Source of the DNA: Minisyncoccus sp041650175
Lineage (GTDB): Bacteria; Patescibacteriota; Minisyncoccia; Minisyncoccales; Minisyncoccaceae
Direction of reading: 5' to 3'
NCBI GenBank assembly: GCA_041650175.1
Contig: JBAZLS010000021.1
Coordinates: forward strand, 1-16,539
Length of the DNA stretch: 16,539 bases
Below are positions 1 to 7,646 of this stretch, one piece after another (within the stretch, counting starts at the first letter, position 1; each line of letters starts with the position of its first letter). The position numbers were made by a program, and so were the translations under genes. The notes below the pieces were generated by a model, which saw only the letters and a list, made by a program, of their open reading frames with translations, did not search any database and was not told where the DNA came from.

Positions 1-113
1 TTGAAAAAGTAGAGCGATTACTAAATACTCGCCCTCGAAAAAGACTTGGATACTTAACCCCGAATGAGGTTTTCTATGGTTCTTAAATGTTGCACTTTGG
101 ATTAGAATTTAAG
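1..113 (+). mobile_element. Right end of an IS30-family insertion sequence (cut by window edge)
   Basis: Positions 3-86 encode the C-terminus of an IS30-type transposase. About 26 bp follow (roughly 88-113, starting TGTTGCACTTTGG) that look like the terminal inverted repeat typical of this family, where the GTTGCACTT motif sits just after the transposase stop. The left end lies outside the window, so the inverted repeat partner and target duplication cannot be checked. The element ends only about 7 bp from the stop codon of the next gene, which reads towards it. Confidence 0.8.
3..86 (+). CDS. IS30-family transposase, C-terminal fragment
   Basis: Frame 3 from the window edge reads 27 residues to TAA at 84-86, ending RPRKRLGYLTPNEVFYGS. 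This matches the closing motif of IS30-family DDE transposases (N-x-RPRK-x-LG-[YF]-x-TP-x-E-V-[FY]), which follows the catalytic glutamate. IS30 transposases cut and join element ends by a DDE mechanism through a circular intermediate. Only the tail is visible, so whether the gene is intact cannot be judged. No frameshift is visible in the part that is present. Confidence 0.85.
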   Translation, partial: EKVERLLNTRPRKRLGYLTPNEVFYGS

Positions 114-119
114 TAGCCC

Positions 120-683
120 TTAATTAATGGTTTTATTATTTTCGGTTAATTCTTTTTCGATTTTTTCAATATCTATAAATATAGGAGCTTCTTCTTTTTT
201 AATGATTATAGGAATTAAAATTACTATAATTAGTGAACAGGCCAAATTAATAAAAAAATTAGAAAAGAAGTTATTAAATAAATTAAGATTGGATGATATT
301 TCTAATTTTTTAATCAAGTCGATTAGTATTATTGGAAATGCTGTTGCGTATAAGAAAAATTTCCAGTCTTGCCATTTTTTTATATTAAAAATTCTTTTAT
401 CAAAATCATATTTGAATATATAAGCTATGATTAGTAAGAATCCCGAGATTATAGAAAGTTGAAATATCCAAGTTAATCCAAGGATAATTTGGTTAGTATC
501 AATGCCTTCTACAAAATAAAGATTTATTTGTTCGTTTATTATTTCTGGAGTAAAGGTTTTGTTAATATATATAGGAATGCATAGGGTTGAAATAGCAGAA
601 GAAATTAAACAGATAAAAACAATTATAATAATTTTTTTCTTAAAGAGATAAAAAACATTTTTCAATTTTTCTATTAAATTCAT
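120..683 (-). CDS. Hypothetical four-TM membrane protein (187 aa)
   Basis: No family is recognised. Four hydrophobic segments are visible at about residues 18-40, 66-91, 108-125 and 142-161. Lys-rich ends at residues 6-17, 91-107 and 162-163 suggest that both termini face the cytoplasm. The C-terminal tail of about 25 residues is hydrophilic and rich in Glu and Lys. The start ATG has no Shine-Dalgarno sequence and lies 9 nt after a 12-bp hairpin that separates it from the upstream beta-propeller gene, so it may depend on read-through from that gene. The stop lies about 7 bp from the IS30 end, so the IS insertion may have replaced the original 3' flank or clipped a longer C-terminus. It could be a transporter-associated or envelope subunit, but nothing in the sequence decides this. 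Confidence 0.7.
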   Translation of the reverse strand: MNLIEKLKNVFYLFKKKIIIIVFICLISSAISTLCIPIYINKTFTPEIINEQINLYFVEGIDTNQIILGLTWIFQLSIISGFLLIIAYIFKYDFDKRIFNIKKWQDWKFFLYATAFPIILIDLIKKLEISSNLNLFNNFFSNFFINLACSLIIVILIPIIIKKEEAPIFIDIEKIEKELTENNKTIN

Positions 684-692
684 AAGTTATTA

Positions 693-721
693 AGAAACAG
701 CCGATTTTGTCGGCTGTTTCT
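693..721 (-). terminator. 12-bp hairpin between beta-propeller gene and 187-aa gene
   Basis: Perfect arms AGAAACAGCCGA (693-704) and TCGGCTGTTTCT (710-721) enclose a 5-nt loop. The hairpin begins 5 nt after the stop of the beta-propeller gene, where a terminator would be expected. On the minus strand it is followed by TAATAACTT rather than a U-run. The T-rich tract lies on the plus-strand side (TGATTTTTATTTT). It may therefore be a weak minus-strand terminator or attenuator, an RNA end-stabilising stem, or a plus-strand terminator acting against transcription from the IS30 end. Confidence 0.5.
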
Positions 722-726
722 GATTT

Positions 727-2916
727 TTATTTTATTTCTAATTCTTTAACTTTTTCCCAAGTATTTTCATCAAAAACTGTTACTTTGTCATCTCCTAACA
801 TATACAAATAGTCGTTGATATAAACAGCTCTTTTTATATTATAATCTTTTGATGTTTTTATTAAGGATAATTCATTATTTTTGTAAGAAAAGATATATCC
901 TCCTTGGCTTGCTGGAATAAAAAATATGTTATGAGTTTTATCCAGCAAGAAGGCATGATGATTTGAATTTACTTCGGTCCAATATTCATCAAGATTATAT
1001 TTGCTTATTTCAGTTGGATTTTCTGGAGAAGCAACATTGAAAAGCGATAATTTAACTTTATTGTTTTCTTCTCCGACTCCTAGAATGATATTATCTGTAA
1101 TTGGATGCAAATATGATGAATATCCTGGTATTTTTAATTGGCCTTTGACTTGAGGAGAAGCAGGATTTGAAAGGTCTAATACATAGAATGGATCGGTTTG
1201 TCTGAAAGTTACTAAATATCCTCGTTTTTCAATAAATCTAGCTGAATAAATTCTTTCTGTAATTCCAAGATCTTTTATGTTTCCAATAATATTTAGTGCT
1301 TCGTTCAAGACGTAGATATCATTGACTGATTCGGTTTGAGTTCCAAAAATATTCCAGGTTCCTCCTATTGTTACAGCAACCCTTAGATTATTTTCATATT
1401 CATCAAGAGAAAATTGATTAAGAAGTTTTCCCGGTACTATTCCCGTGTTATCAATTTTTAAATCACTCAAACTAATCTTAACGATAGCTGTTTTTTCTAA
1501 TTCTCGGATATGAGTTTTTGAATAATCTGTCAACCGATTATTGAATTCATTTGTAATTCTTAGAGTTTCATCAGAATTCAAACTATTATAATATTTATCT
1601 ATTTCGATTTGCAGTTCTGATATTTTTGATGAGTTACTAATATCGTAGTTAGAAATTTTTTCTATTTTGCTAACCAAAGATGATGGGAATAAATCAGTTG
1701 CTTTTTCTTTTAAGAAGTTTAAATAAAAATTTAATTGATTTTCTGAATAAGAATAAGCTACGTATAAATTATTTTCTGATACGTATATCTGTGAGGAGCT
1801 TGCTCCTAAAAATGAAAGACTGTTTGATATTTTTCCATCGTTTGGATTAATAGACATTACTGTAAAGTTAGAATCTATTTCCATTGATAAAGAAGGATGA
1901 TATATATCGTTGCATGAAATAGTTAGATTACTATTTTTCAAAATCGAGATCGGACAAGTCTTATAATTATTTGTGGCTGATTGTGTTACTAGATATATTT
2001 TTCCGTCTTTTAATCTAGAATTTATGATTGTTGTTTTTTCGTCTAGATCAATAGTCCATTTTTCTTTTGGCTCTTTTGTATTAGAAACATCGTAACCTTT
2101 TATTTTGCTGTTTTCGAAAACAATAAGAATATTATTGTTCAATAATAAATTTCCGGAATCGTAGTAATTACTTGGAATATTAATTTTACTATCAACTGAT
2201 AGGCTAGTTATTGGCAAAGCATTGATTAAAGAAATTTGACTGTTACCTGAAACAGGAGCAATAATTTTAGCATCGCACATTGCTCCGGATGGACAATTAT
2301 TGATTTGTCTTACGTAGTTTCTGTAAAATATTGTTTGGCCGTTTGTTTTTACAATATCTGGTTCATCAATAGTCAAAACCTGATTATTGGTGCTTGAATA
2401 TCTGTCAATTGCTTCAGCATTTAGCGAAGAATCAGAGGATTTTTCTGCTGTTCCTGTAGCAGATGGCGCTGTTGGGGCAATGAACGAAGTGGTTGACCGG
2501 ATGAGCCCTGAACCATAATTTAAATTATTATTTGAATTGTTTTTAAGATATTCTTTATACTCGTCGCTAGAAGAAAATTTAGTCATAGTAAAAACGCCAG
2601 AATTGTCAGATGGTTTGGCAGTTTTTATAAGATTTTGAATTCCGAGATTCCCTAGACGAAGTCCACTCCAGCTTCCATACCATGAAGTGTAAAAAGATTT
2701 AATGGCCTTCATAGTTTCTTGTCCATAATAACCGGTGGCTGCACTGATTTTAAATCCTATTTCTTGAAGACAAAGCTGGGCATTCTTAACTGCTTCGCTT
2801 TTTTCTTTGTATTCTATAGGAGATAATTTATTGAAGTCGCATCCTGCTAGTGATATTTGAGGTATGATTATTAATCCAAAAAATATCAAGCATAATAAAT
2901 TAAATATTTTTTTCAT
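727..2916 (-). CDS. Secreted/lipid-anchored beta-propeller protein (Beta_propel, COG4880) with N-terminal PG-binding-like region
   Basis: This is an exported protein of 729 aa. Residues 1-25 form a signal peptide ending L-A-G-C26, a valid lipobox, so C26 may be lipidated. Alternatively C26 may pair with C49, as the Cys pairs in many CPR peptidoglycan-binding-like domains seem to. Residues 30-97 look like a PG_binding_1 domain (LCLQEIGF, GYYGQETMKAIKSF). A spacer rich in Ser, Asn and Ala leads to the beta-propeller, about residues 170-729. Family hallmarks are YSSTNNQVLTIDEPDIVKTNG (here residues 173-193, one D-E-x-D-I-V-K-T core) and, near the C-terminus, RGYLVTFRQTDPF followed by LKIPGYSSYLHP. 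Proteins of this family (secreted, distantly WD40-like) occur in archaea and many bacteria, and their ligand is unknown. The ATG lies 29 nt after a TATAAT box in an A/T-only leader with no SD. A cell-surface binding or scaffold role is inferred. Confidence 0.88.
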   Translation of the reverse strand: MKKIFNLLCLIFFGLIIIPQISLAGCDFNKLSPIEYKEKSEAVKNAQLCLQEIGFKISAATGYYGQETMKAIKSFYTSWYGSWSGLRLGNLGIQNLIKTAKPSDNSGVFTMTKFSSSDEYKEYLKNNSNNNLNYGSGLIRSTTSFIAPTAPSATGTAEKSSDSSLNAEAIDRYSSTNNQVLTIDEPDIVKTNGQTIFYRNYVRQINNCPSGAMCDAKIIAPVSGNSQISLINALPITSLSVDSKINIPSNYYDSGNLLLNNNILIVFENSKIKGYDVSNTKEPKEKWTIDLDEKTTIINSRLKDGKIYLVTQSATNNYKTCPISILKNSNLTISCNDIYHPSLSMEIDSNFTVMSINPNDGKISNSLSFLGASSSQIYVSENNLYVAYSYSENQLNFYLNFLKEKATDLFPSSLVSKIEKISNYDISNSSKISELQIEIDKYYNSLNSDETLRITNEFNNRLTDYSKTHIRELEKTAIVKISLSDLKIDNTGIVPGKLLNQFSLDEYENNLRVAVTIGGTWNIFGTQTESVNDIYVLNEALNIIGNIKDLGITERIYSARFIEKRGYLVTFRQTDPFYVLDLSNPASPQVKGQLKIPGYSSYLHPITDNIILGVGEENNKVKLSLFNVASPENPTEISKYNLDEYWTEVNSNHHAFLLDKTHNIFFIPASQGGYIFSYKNNELSLIKTSKDYNIKRAVYINDYLYMLGDDKVTVFDENTWEKVKELEIK

Positions 2917-2945
2917 ATTTATTTTTTATTTATTTTTATAGTTTT

Positions 2946-2951
2946 ATTATA
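2946..2951 (-). promoter_or_regulatory. -10 box of the beta-propeller gene
   Basis: A perfect TATAAT on the minus strand sits 29 nt before the ATG. No good -35 is seen: the hexamer 17 nt upstream is TTCCTT. The leader between the box and the start codon is almost purely A and T and has no Shine-Dalgarno motif. Confidence 0.5.
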
Positions 2952-3028
2952 CTATATGTGAATTAAAAAAGGAATTAATTAAGCCCCTATTCGATATGAA
3001 ACGTTCGCTTTTGACAATTTTGGTAATT

Positions 3029-3997
3029 TTATGACCTATATCTTGTTGGCGATACAGAAATAATGCAATTATCTTTCTTTTTATTAGTAGTAAATAAATC
3101 GATTCGAAATCCAGCTTTATTTAGCATTTCGACGATACTTTCTTCAATATATTTTTTGCTGATAAATAAAAGTATTTCTTCACCTTTTTCAAATTGAAGC
3201 ATCCTGCCTGCAATTATTATTTTTTTATCTTCTTTCAAAACTAAAAAGCCTTCGATCTGTTTTTTCTTTTCATTCCATCTGATCGTATATTCTTCTGAAT
3301 AACATTTCATTCCGTAATTCTTTAATATACGGACAAAGAAATCAAACTTCTCTTTTTCCTGATAATATTTTATTATTTTTGCTGTATTGATTAGATTTGA
3401 AATCTGATTTCCAATAATTAAATAGTCGTCAGAAAACATAGACATTTTAAGATTGGATAATACTTTTTCAGTGTTATCAAAATTTCCAATAGTGTTTCCT
3501 AACAAGAAAAAATAATTGTGGGTTTTTTCGTTCCTTGAGATTTGCAATATCTTTTCGATTATTTCACCTTTTTCAAAATCAAATAATATAGGAGTTATAT
3601 TTATAAATTTAAATTTCTTTTTTATGTTCTTGGCTGATCCGTCAAGCATAGCTTGACTGATATCAACGGGGATATAATTTATGTTTTTAATTTTGAGGCT
3701 TGTTAAGTATTCGAATATTGGAAACATCGGAACGCCATCTCCACAGCCAAAATCGATAATATTAATTGTTTCAGTCTTGTTATTTATTTCTCTGAAAATA
3801 AATGGGAGAGATTCTTTTTTAAGGAGATCTTCTTCAAATTCCAAATCCTTATTTTCACGACTTTTTTCAGCAATTCTTATCCAGTTTTTATATCCATCAC
3901 CTATGTATCCAAATTTTAAAGGTGATTCGGCTCGTGATTCAAGCGACGATAATAGTTCTAATTCTTGGGTTTTAGTAAGATTATTTTCTGTATTCAT
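3029..3997 (-). CDS. EgtD-like SAM-dependent methyltransferase (histidine-specific methyltransferase family)
   Basis: The protein has 322 aa from the chosen ATG, close to the usual EgtD length of about 320. Numbered from this start, SAM motif I is DFGCGDG at 82-88, the ribose-binding acid motif is VDIS at 111-114, and the family motif LGNTIGNF is at 166-173 (LGSTIGNF in EgtD). The C-terminal part has F-E-K-G-E then ILLFISKKY. In EgtD this segment reads T-E-x-S, and Glu and Ser contact the substrate amino group and imidazole. Here Ser is kept (S280) but Glu is replaced by Phe (F278), so the substrate may not be histidine. No EgtB or EgtC is nearby. A TTG at 4036 would extend the frame by 13 codons, but that TTG is the first codon of a TTGACA -35 box, so ATG 3997 is preferred. 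The gene follows the ABC exporter pair by 45 nt and may share a function with it. Confidence 0.8.
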   Translation of the reverse strand: MNTENNLTKTQELELLSSLESRAESPLKFGYIGDGYKNWIRIAEKSRENKDLEFEEDLLKKESLPFIFREINNKTETINIIDFGCGDGVPMFPIFEYLTSLKIKNINYIPVDISQAMLDGSAKNIKKKFKFINITPILFDFEKGEIIEKILQISRNEKTHNYFFLLGNTIGNFDNTEKVLSNLKMSMFSDDYLIIGNQISNLINTAKIIKYYQEKEKFDFFVRILKNYGMKCYSEEYTIRWNEKKKQIEGFLVLKEDKKIIIAGRMLQFEKGEEILLFISKKYIEESIVEMLNKAGFRIDLFTTNKKKDNCIISVSPTRYRS

Positions 3998-4006
3998 ATT
4001 ATTAAT

Positions 4007-4036
4007 ATGATATATTCGTACAATAAATGATGTCAA
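4007..4036 (-). promoter_or_regulatory. Promoter of the EgtD-like gene
   Basis: On the minus strand there is a TTGACA (4031-4036), an 18-nt spacer and TATCAT (4007-4012). The -35 box begins 6 nt after the stop of the upstream ABC gene. Only 9 nt separate the -10 box from ATG 3997, so transcription should begin within a few bases of the start codon. No Shine-Dalgarno sequence is present. Confidence 0.7.
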
Positions 4037-4042
4037 TAGTTT

Positions 4043-5797
4043 TTAACTCTCTCTTCTTCTATGCATAAGCATATCGACTGCTTGTTTCATAGAACCAGCA
4101 AGAGTGATATTTCCTACATTTACAAAGAATATCTGGTCAGCATTTTCAATCGTGTTCAAGCGATGAGCAATTATTATTTTGGTTGTTTCTGGGGGCAGTT
4201 TTTTAAGTATTTTTTCGAGAAGCTGTTCGGTTATTGTGTCTACATTAGCTGTTGCTTCATCAAGAATCAGTATTTCCGGTTTTCGCAATACCGCTCTAAT
4301 AAAAGCAATGATTTGTTTTTGTCCTAGGCTCATAGTATTTCCATTTGATGAAATTTTACTATCAATTCCCTTTTCGAAATGATTTAAAAGTTCAAAAAGA
4401 TTAAGATTTTTTAAATCATTTATTATTTCTTTTTTAGAACAGTTAATATATTTTTTATTTCCAAAGATAATATTTTCCATTATTGTTCCAGATAAAAGAA
4501 ATGATTCTTGGAGAATAAAGCCAATTTTTTGAGTTCTTTCATCGGCCTCATATGAACGGATATCTGTTCCATTAAGCAAGACAATTCCTTGAGTCGGGTC
4601 GTATAATCTTGCCATAAGCGATGCGGTAGTTGTTTTTCCTCCGCCTGTTGGACCGACTAGCGCATAGGTCTTCCCTTTTTCAAGACTGAAATTGATATCG
4701 TGCAATACTTCAGTTCCATCAGGATATGAAAAATGAACATTCCTGAATTCTAATACCGATTTTCCAATGTATTTTTCGGCTGATATTATTGGCATATTAG
4801 TTTCAAGATCAAGAATTTCAGAAATACGATCAATTCCTGCTAAGGCTAATTGTAATGATGACCAGATTGAAGCTAATTGTCTTAGAGGATTGTAAAAATT
4901 ATTAACGTAAATCAAAAATGCCACTAATAAACCTATTGATAGATTGTGGGTAGAAATTAGATGTATGCCAAAAACCAAGACAATCAACTGGGCAATATTT
5001 CCTGCTAAGGTATAGATAGGCAAAAAAATATTATTAGCTATGTTTGATTTTATAGATGCTTTATAATTGCTGTCATTAACTTCTTTGAATTTATTGCGAA
5101 AATAATCAAGACGATTAAAGGCGACAATTACTTTAAAGTTGTTAAAGCTTTCTTGAAGTTCGGCGCTCATTGTTCCTAATGCTTGCAAGCTTGTTAAATT
5201 AGCTTTACGTACCCAGTCAGAAAGAACTTGCGTAACTAATAATACTCCTATTACTGGAATAAGCGCGCTAACTCCTAATTCGGTATTTAATGTTAAAAGA
5301 AATATTCCTGCTCCAATAATTATTGTTATATTGCTTACAAATTGCATTAAGGCTTGTGAGAAGAATTGATTTAATTTATCGGTATCATTATTGATGCGAG
5401 AAATTAAATCTCCTGCTTTGTTTTGGTCAAAGAATGCTACTGGCAATTTTTGAAGTTTATCAAACAATATATTCCTTAGATTAAAAAGCATTCTCCTGCC
5501 CACTCCACCCATTACATTCATCTGTATATATTGGGAAAAAAGATTGGCTATATATATTAAAAGAAGAATAGCTGAGAAAATAATCAAACCATAGATGTCT
5601 TTGCTTTGGATATATTTATCGATGATATTACTTATAAGGATTGGGGCATAAAGAGTTGCGGCAGAACTTATTAAAACAGCCATAAAAGCAATGGTTAGAT
5701 TTTTTCTTTCTCCAACTAATAATGGCACGAGACGTTTAAAAGCTGTGCGAAAAACTCCTTTTTGTTCGTTGTTATCGATTTTAAGTTTGTAATTCAT
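4043..5797 (-). CDS. Heterodimeric ABC exporter, half-transporter with catalytic Walker B
   Basis: This is a 584-aa type IV ABC exporter half: six-TM domain (about 25-315) then an ATPase domain (about 345-580). Walker A is GPTGGGKT at 382-389, the Q-loop is ILQESFLL, Walker B is ILILDE with catalytic E514, and the switch His is H545 (IIIAHR). Its signature motif is non-canonical, MSLGQ at 489-493 instead of LSGGQ. This complements the upstream partner, which has LSGGQ but lacks the catalytic Glu and His. The pair should therefore form one working and one degenerate ATP site, as in TM287/TM288, BmrCD and LmrCD. The ATG lies inside the 3' end of the partner gene (17-nt overlap) with no SD, so translation is probably coupled. 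Substrates of such exporters range from drugs to lipids and peptides; nothing here fixes the substrate, although an EgtD-like methyltransferase follows directly. Confidence 0.93.
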   Translation of the reverse strand: MNYKLKIDNNEQKGVFRTAFKRLVPLLVGERKNLTIAFMAVLISSAATLYAPILISNIIDKYIQSKDIYGLIIFSAILLLIYIANLFSQYIQMNVMGGVGRRMLFNLRNILFDKLQKLPVAFFDQNKAGDLISRINNDTDKLNQFFSQALMQFVSNITIIIGAGIFLLTLNTELGVSALIPVIGVLLVTQVLSDWVRKANLTSLQALGTMSAELQESFNNFKVIVAFNRLDYFRNKFKEVNDSNYKASIKSNIANNIFLPIYTLAGNIAQLIVLVFGIHLISTHNLSIGLLVAFLIYVNNFYNPLRQLASIWSSLQLALAGIDRISEILDLETNMPIISAEKYIGKSVLEFRNVHFSYPDGTEVLHDINFSLEKGKTYALVGPTGGGKTTTASLMARLYDPTQGIVLLNGTDIRSYEADERTQKIGFILQESFLLSGTIMENIIFGNKKYINCSKKEIINDLKNLNLFELLNHFEKGIDSKISSNGNTMSLGQKQIIAFIRAVLRKPEILILDEATANVDTITEQLLEKILKKLPPETTKIIIAHRLNTIENADQIFFVNVGNITLAGSMKQAVDMLMHRRRES

Positions 5798-7526
5798 AAG
5801 TATTTATACTGCGTTGTGATTTATATATCTGAACATATTCAGGAGATGTTTCCATTAATTCTTTATGCGTTCCCATTGCAAGAAGTTCCCCTTCCATTAA
5901 AAGTATTATCTTATTGTAATCATCAATAGAGGCAATTTTTTGCGCAATTGAAACCAAAGTAAGTTCGGGATAATTTTTGCTGATATTTTTAATTATTTTT
6001 TGTTCAGTTACTGTATCAACTCTGGAAGTAAAATCGTCAAGAAAAAGAACCTTTGGATTCAGTGCAAGCGCGCGAGCAAGCATAATACGCTGTTTTTGTC
6101 CTCCCGAAAGACTTGTTCCTCTTTCTGATGCCATAGTGTCTAACCCATTTGGGAGAGAATCGATGAACTCGTCTAATTCGGCCGTGTCTATGGCTTTTTT
6201 TAGGGATTCATCGCTTACATTATTGCTAAAAGCAATATTTTCTCTGATAGTCAGATTAAAAATAATACTATCTTGGAATACAAAACTGACTTGATTATGA
6301 AAAGATGATTTTTTATAAATATCAATATCCTTATTATCGTATTTTATATTGCCTTCTGTTGGTTTTAATAGCCCGGTTAAAGCATATAATAGTTGTGTTT
6401 TTCCAGCAGCAGTTGGTCCGATAATCGCTGTTTTAGTTCCAGCTTTTATTTTAAAAGAAATATTTTTAACTATTTCTTTATCTTCAAGTTTTATAGAAAT
6501 ATTATTAACATTAATATTCCCTTTTATGTTTGCTATTAGCACCCCGTTATCTTTTTCCTTGGGAGCATTTAATACTTCTAAAATACGCTTATAAGAAGCA
6601 TTTGCCTGAGCAATAAAATTACTCATAACTCCAAGCAAGATTATTGGAAAAATCAGAATGTAGATATAATTATTAAAAGCAGCAAAATTTCCAAGAGTCA
6701 TTGCCTCTGTAATAACAAAATATCCTCCAAGAGATACGACTATTAGTGTTGCAATGTTTGCGAGAAAATTAATAATTGGTATCAGTCCCGAAAAAAGCTT
6801 TAAAATACTAAGACTTACTTTTTTTGATTCTGTATTTGCATCAAGAAATTTTTCAGCTTCAATCTGTTCGGCATTTAATATCCTGATTAGAGCTGAGGCA
6901 AAAATACTTTCATGGATTACTTTATTCAGCCAGTCAATTGATTCCTGAGCTTGCTTAAAAAGCTTGCTTACTTTTTTAGATATTATAAAGAATATAATGC
7001 CGATAAGAGGCATAACGGCTAAAACGGCAAGAGCTAATTGCCAATCTATTAAAAGAAGCATTATAGTTGCACCAATAATTAAAAATACAGAGGACACAAT
7101 AGCTGTTAGTGCTTGAGAAACAAACATTTTTATAGCATCGATGTCTGATGTGAGATTGGTTAATAATTTTTCTGGAGTAATTTTGTTAACATATGAGTAT
7201 TTCTGGATAGATACTTTATCAATAAATTCTCTCCTAAGATTACGAGCAACTATTTCTGAAGCATATACTTGAATTAGGCTTTGTAAATAAGAAAAAATAA
7301 AAATACCAAGAGAAACAAAAAATAATTCGATAATTATTTCATTTAAAACAAAATTACCATTAATATATGTATCAATAGCAGATGAAATAATTTTTGGTAT
7401 GACAAGATTTAATCCATTAGCAATAATGGTTAAAAATATTAATATTGCAATTAATAGTTTGTATGATTTGAGTAATCCAAAAATATTCGATCTGTCTGAT
7501 TTTTCTTTTTTTCTTGGTTTTTTCAT
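5781..7526 (-). CDS. Heterodimeric ABC exporter, half-transporter with degenerate Walker B and switch loop
   Basis: This is a 581-aa half-transporter with a TM domain at about 25-315 and an ATPase domain at about 335-575. Walker A is GPTAAGKT at 370-377, the Q-loop is FVFQDSII, and the signature is canonical LSGGQ at 473-477. Walker B reads FLDD, so the catalytic Glu position is Asp498, and the switch-loop His is Gln529 (SIAQKI). The same Asp and Gln replacements occur in TM287, the degenerate-site subunit of the Thermotoga exporter. By itself it should hydrolyse ATP poorly; with the following gene it completes the active site by donating LSGGQ. It is the first gene of the operon and overlaps the next by 17 nt. 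The start ATG lacks an SD and is preceded by a weak promoter (TTGTGT, 17 nt, TATATT) 12 nt upstream. The N-terminus is Lys/Arg-rich (PRKKEKSDR), consistent with a cytoplasmic start. Confidence 0.93.
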   Translation of the reverse strand: MKKPRKKEKSDRSNIFGLLKSYKLLIAILIFLTIIANGLNLVIPKIISSAIDTYINGNFVLNEIIIELFFVSLGIFIFSYLQSLIQVYASEIVARNLRREFIDKVSIQKYSYVNKITPEKLLTNLTSDIDAIKMFVSQALTAIVSSVFLIIGATIMLLLIDWQLALAVLAVMPLIGIIFFIISKKVSKLFKQAQESIDWLNKVIHESIFASALIRILNAEQIEAEKFLDANTESKKVSLSILKLFSGLIPIINFLANIATLIVVSLGGYFVITEAMTLGNFAAFNNYIYILIFPIILLGVMSNFIAQANASYKRILEVLNAPKEKDNGVLIANIKGNINVNNISIKLEDKEIVKNISFKIKAGTKTAIIGPTAAGKTQLLYALTGLLKPTEGNIKYDNKDIDIYKKSSFHNQVSFVFQDSIIFNLTIRENIAFSNNVSDESLKKAIDTAELDEFIDSLPNGLDTMASERGTSLSGGQKQRIMLARALALNPKVLFLDDFTSRVDTVTEQKIIKNISKNYPELTLVSIAQKIASIDDYNKIILLMEGELLAMGTHKELMETSPEYVQIYKSQRSINTYELQT

Positions 7527-7538
7527 AAAATATAATTA

Positions 7539-7567
7539 AATATATCATTTTATGCAGTTGAACACAA
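7539..7567 (-). promoter_or_regulatory. Weak candidate promoter of the ABC exporter operon
   Basis: On the minus strand TTGTGT (7562-7567) is separated by 17 nt from TATATT (7539-7544), which lies 12 nt before the ATG. The -35 match is poor (3 of 6). The placement, just after the receiver gene's terminator, supports a promoter here. Confidence 0.4.
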
Positions 7568-7590
7568 TTAAGAATGGCTTGATGGTTTAA

Positions 7591-7621
7591 AATAAAAAAC
7601 TATCTTTTATAAAAGATAGTT
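7591..7621 (-). terminator. Rho-independent terminator of the receiver gene
   Basis: A perfect 24-bp palindrome spans 7598-7621 (arm AACTATCTTT, centre TATA). On the minus strand it is followed by TTTTTATTTT. It begins 25 nt after the receiver gene's stop codon. Confidence 0.85.
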
Positions 7622-7646
7622 ATTTCTAAATATATATTTTTTGGAA

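Noticed and set aside
127..423. 98-codon plus-strand open frame opposite the 187-aa membrane protein gene
   Set aside because: Antisense to a frame with clear TM segments and a full start-stop structure; A/T richness and Lys/Ile codons explain the open antisense frame.
2952..3028. Possible terminator for the methyltransferase gene
   Set aside because: Only weak A/T pairing was found in the gap; no convincing stem followed by a U-run.
3681..4010. 109-codon plus-strand frame opposite the methyltransferase gene
   Set aside because: The minus strand encodes clear SAM-binding motifs; the plus frame has none.
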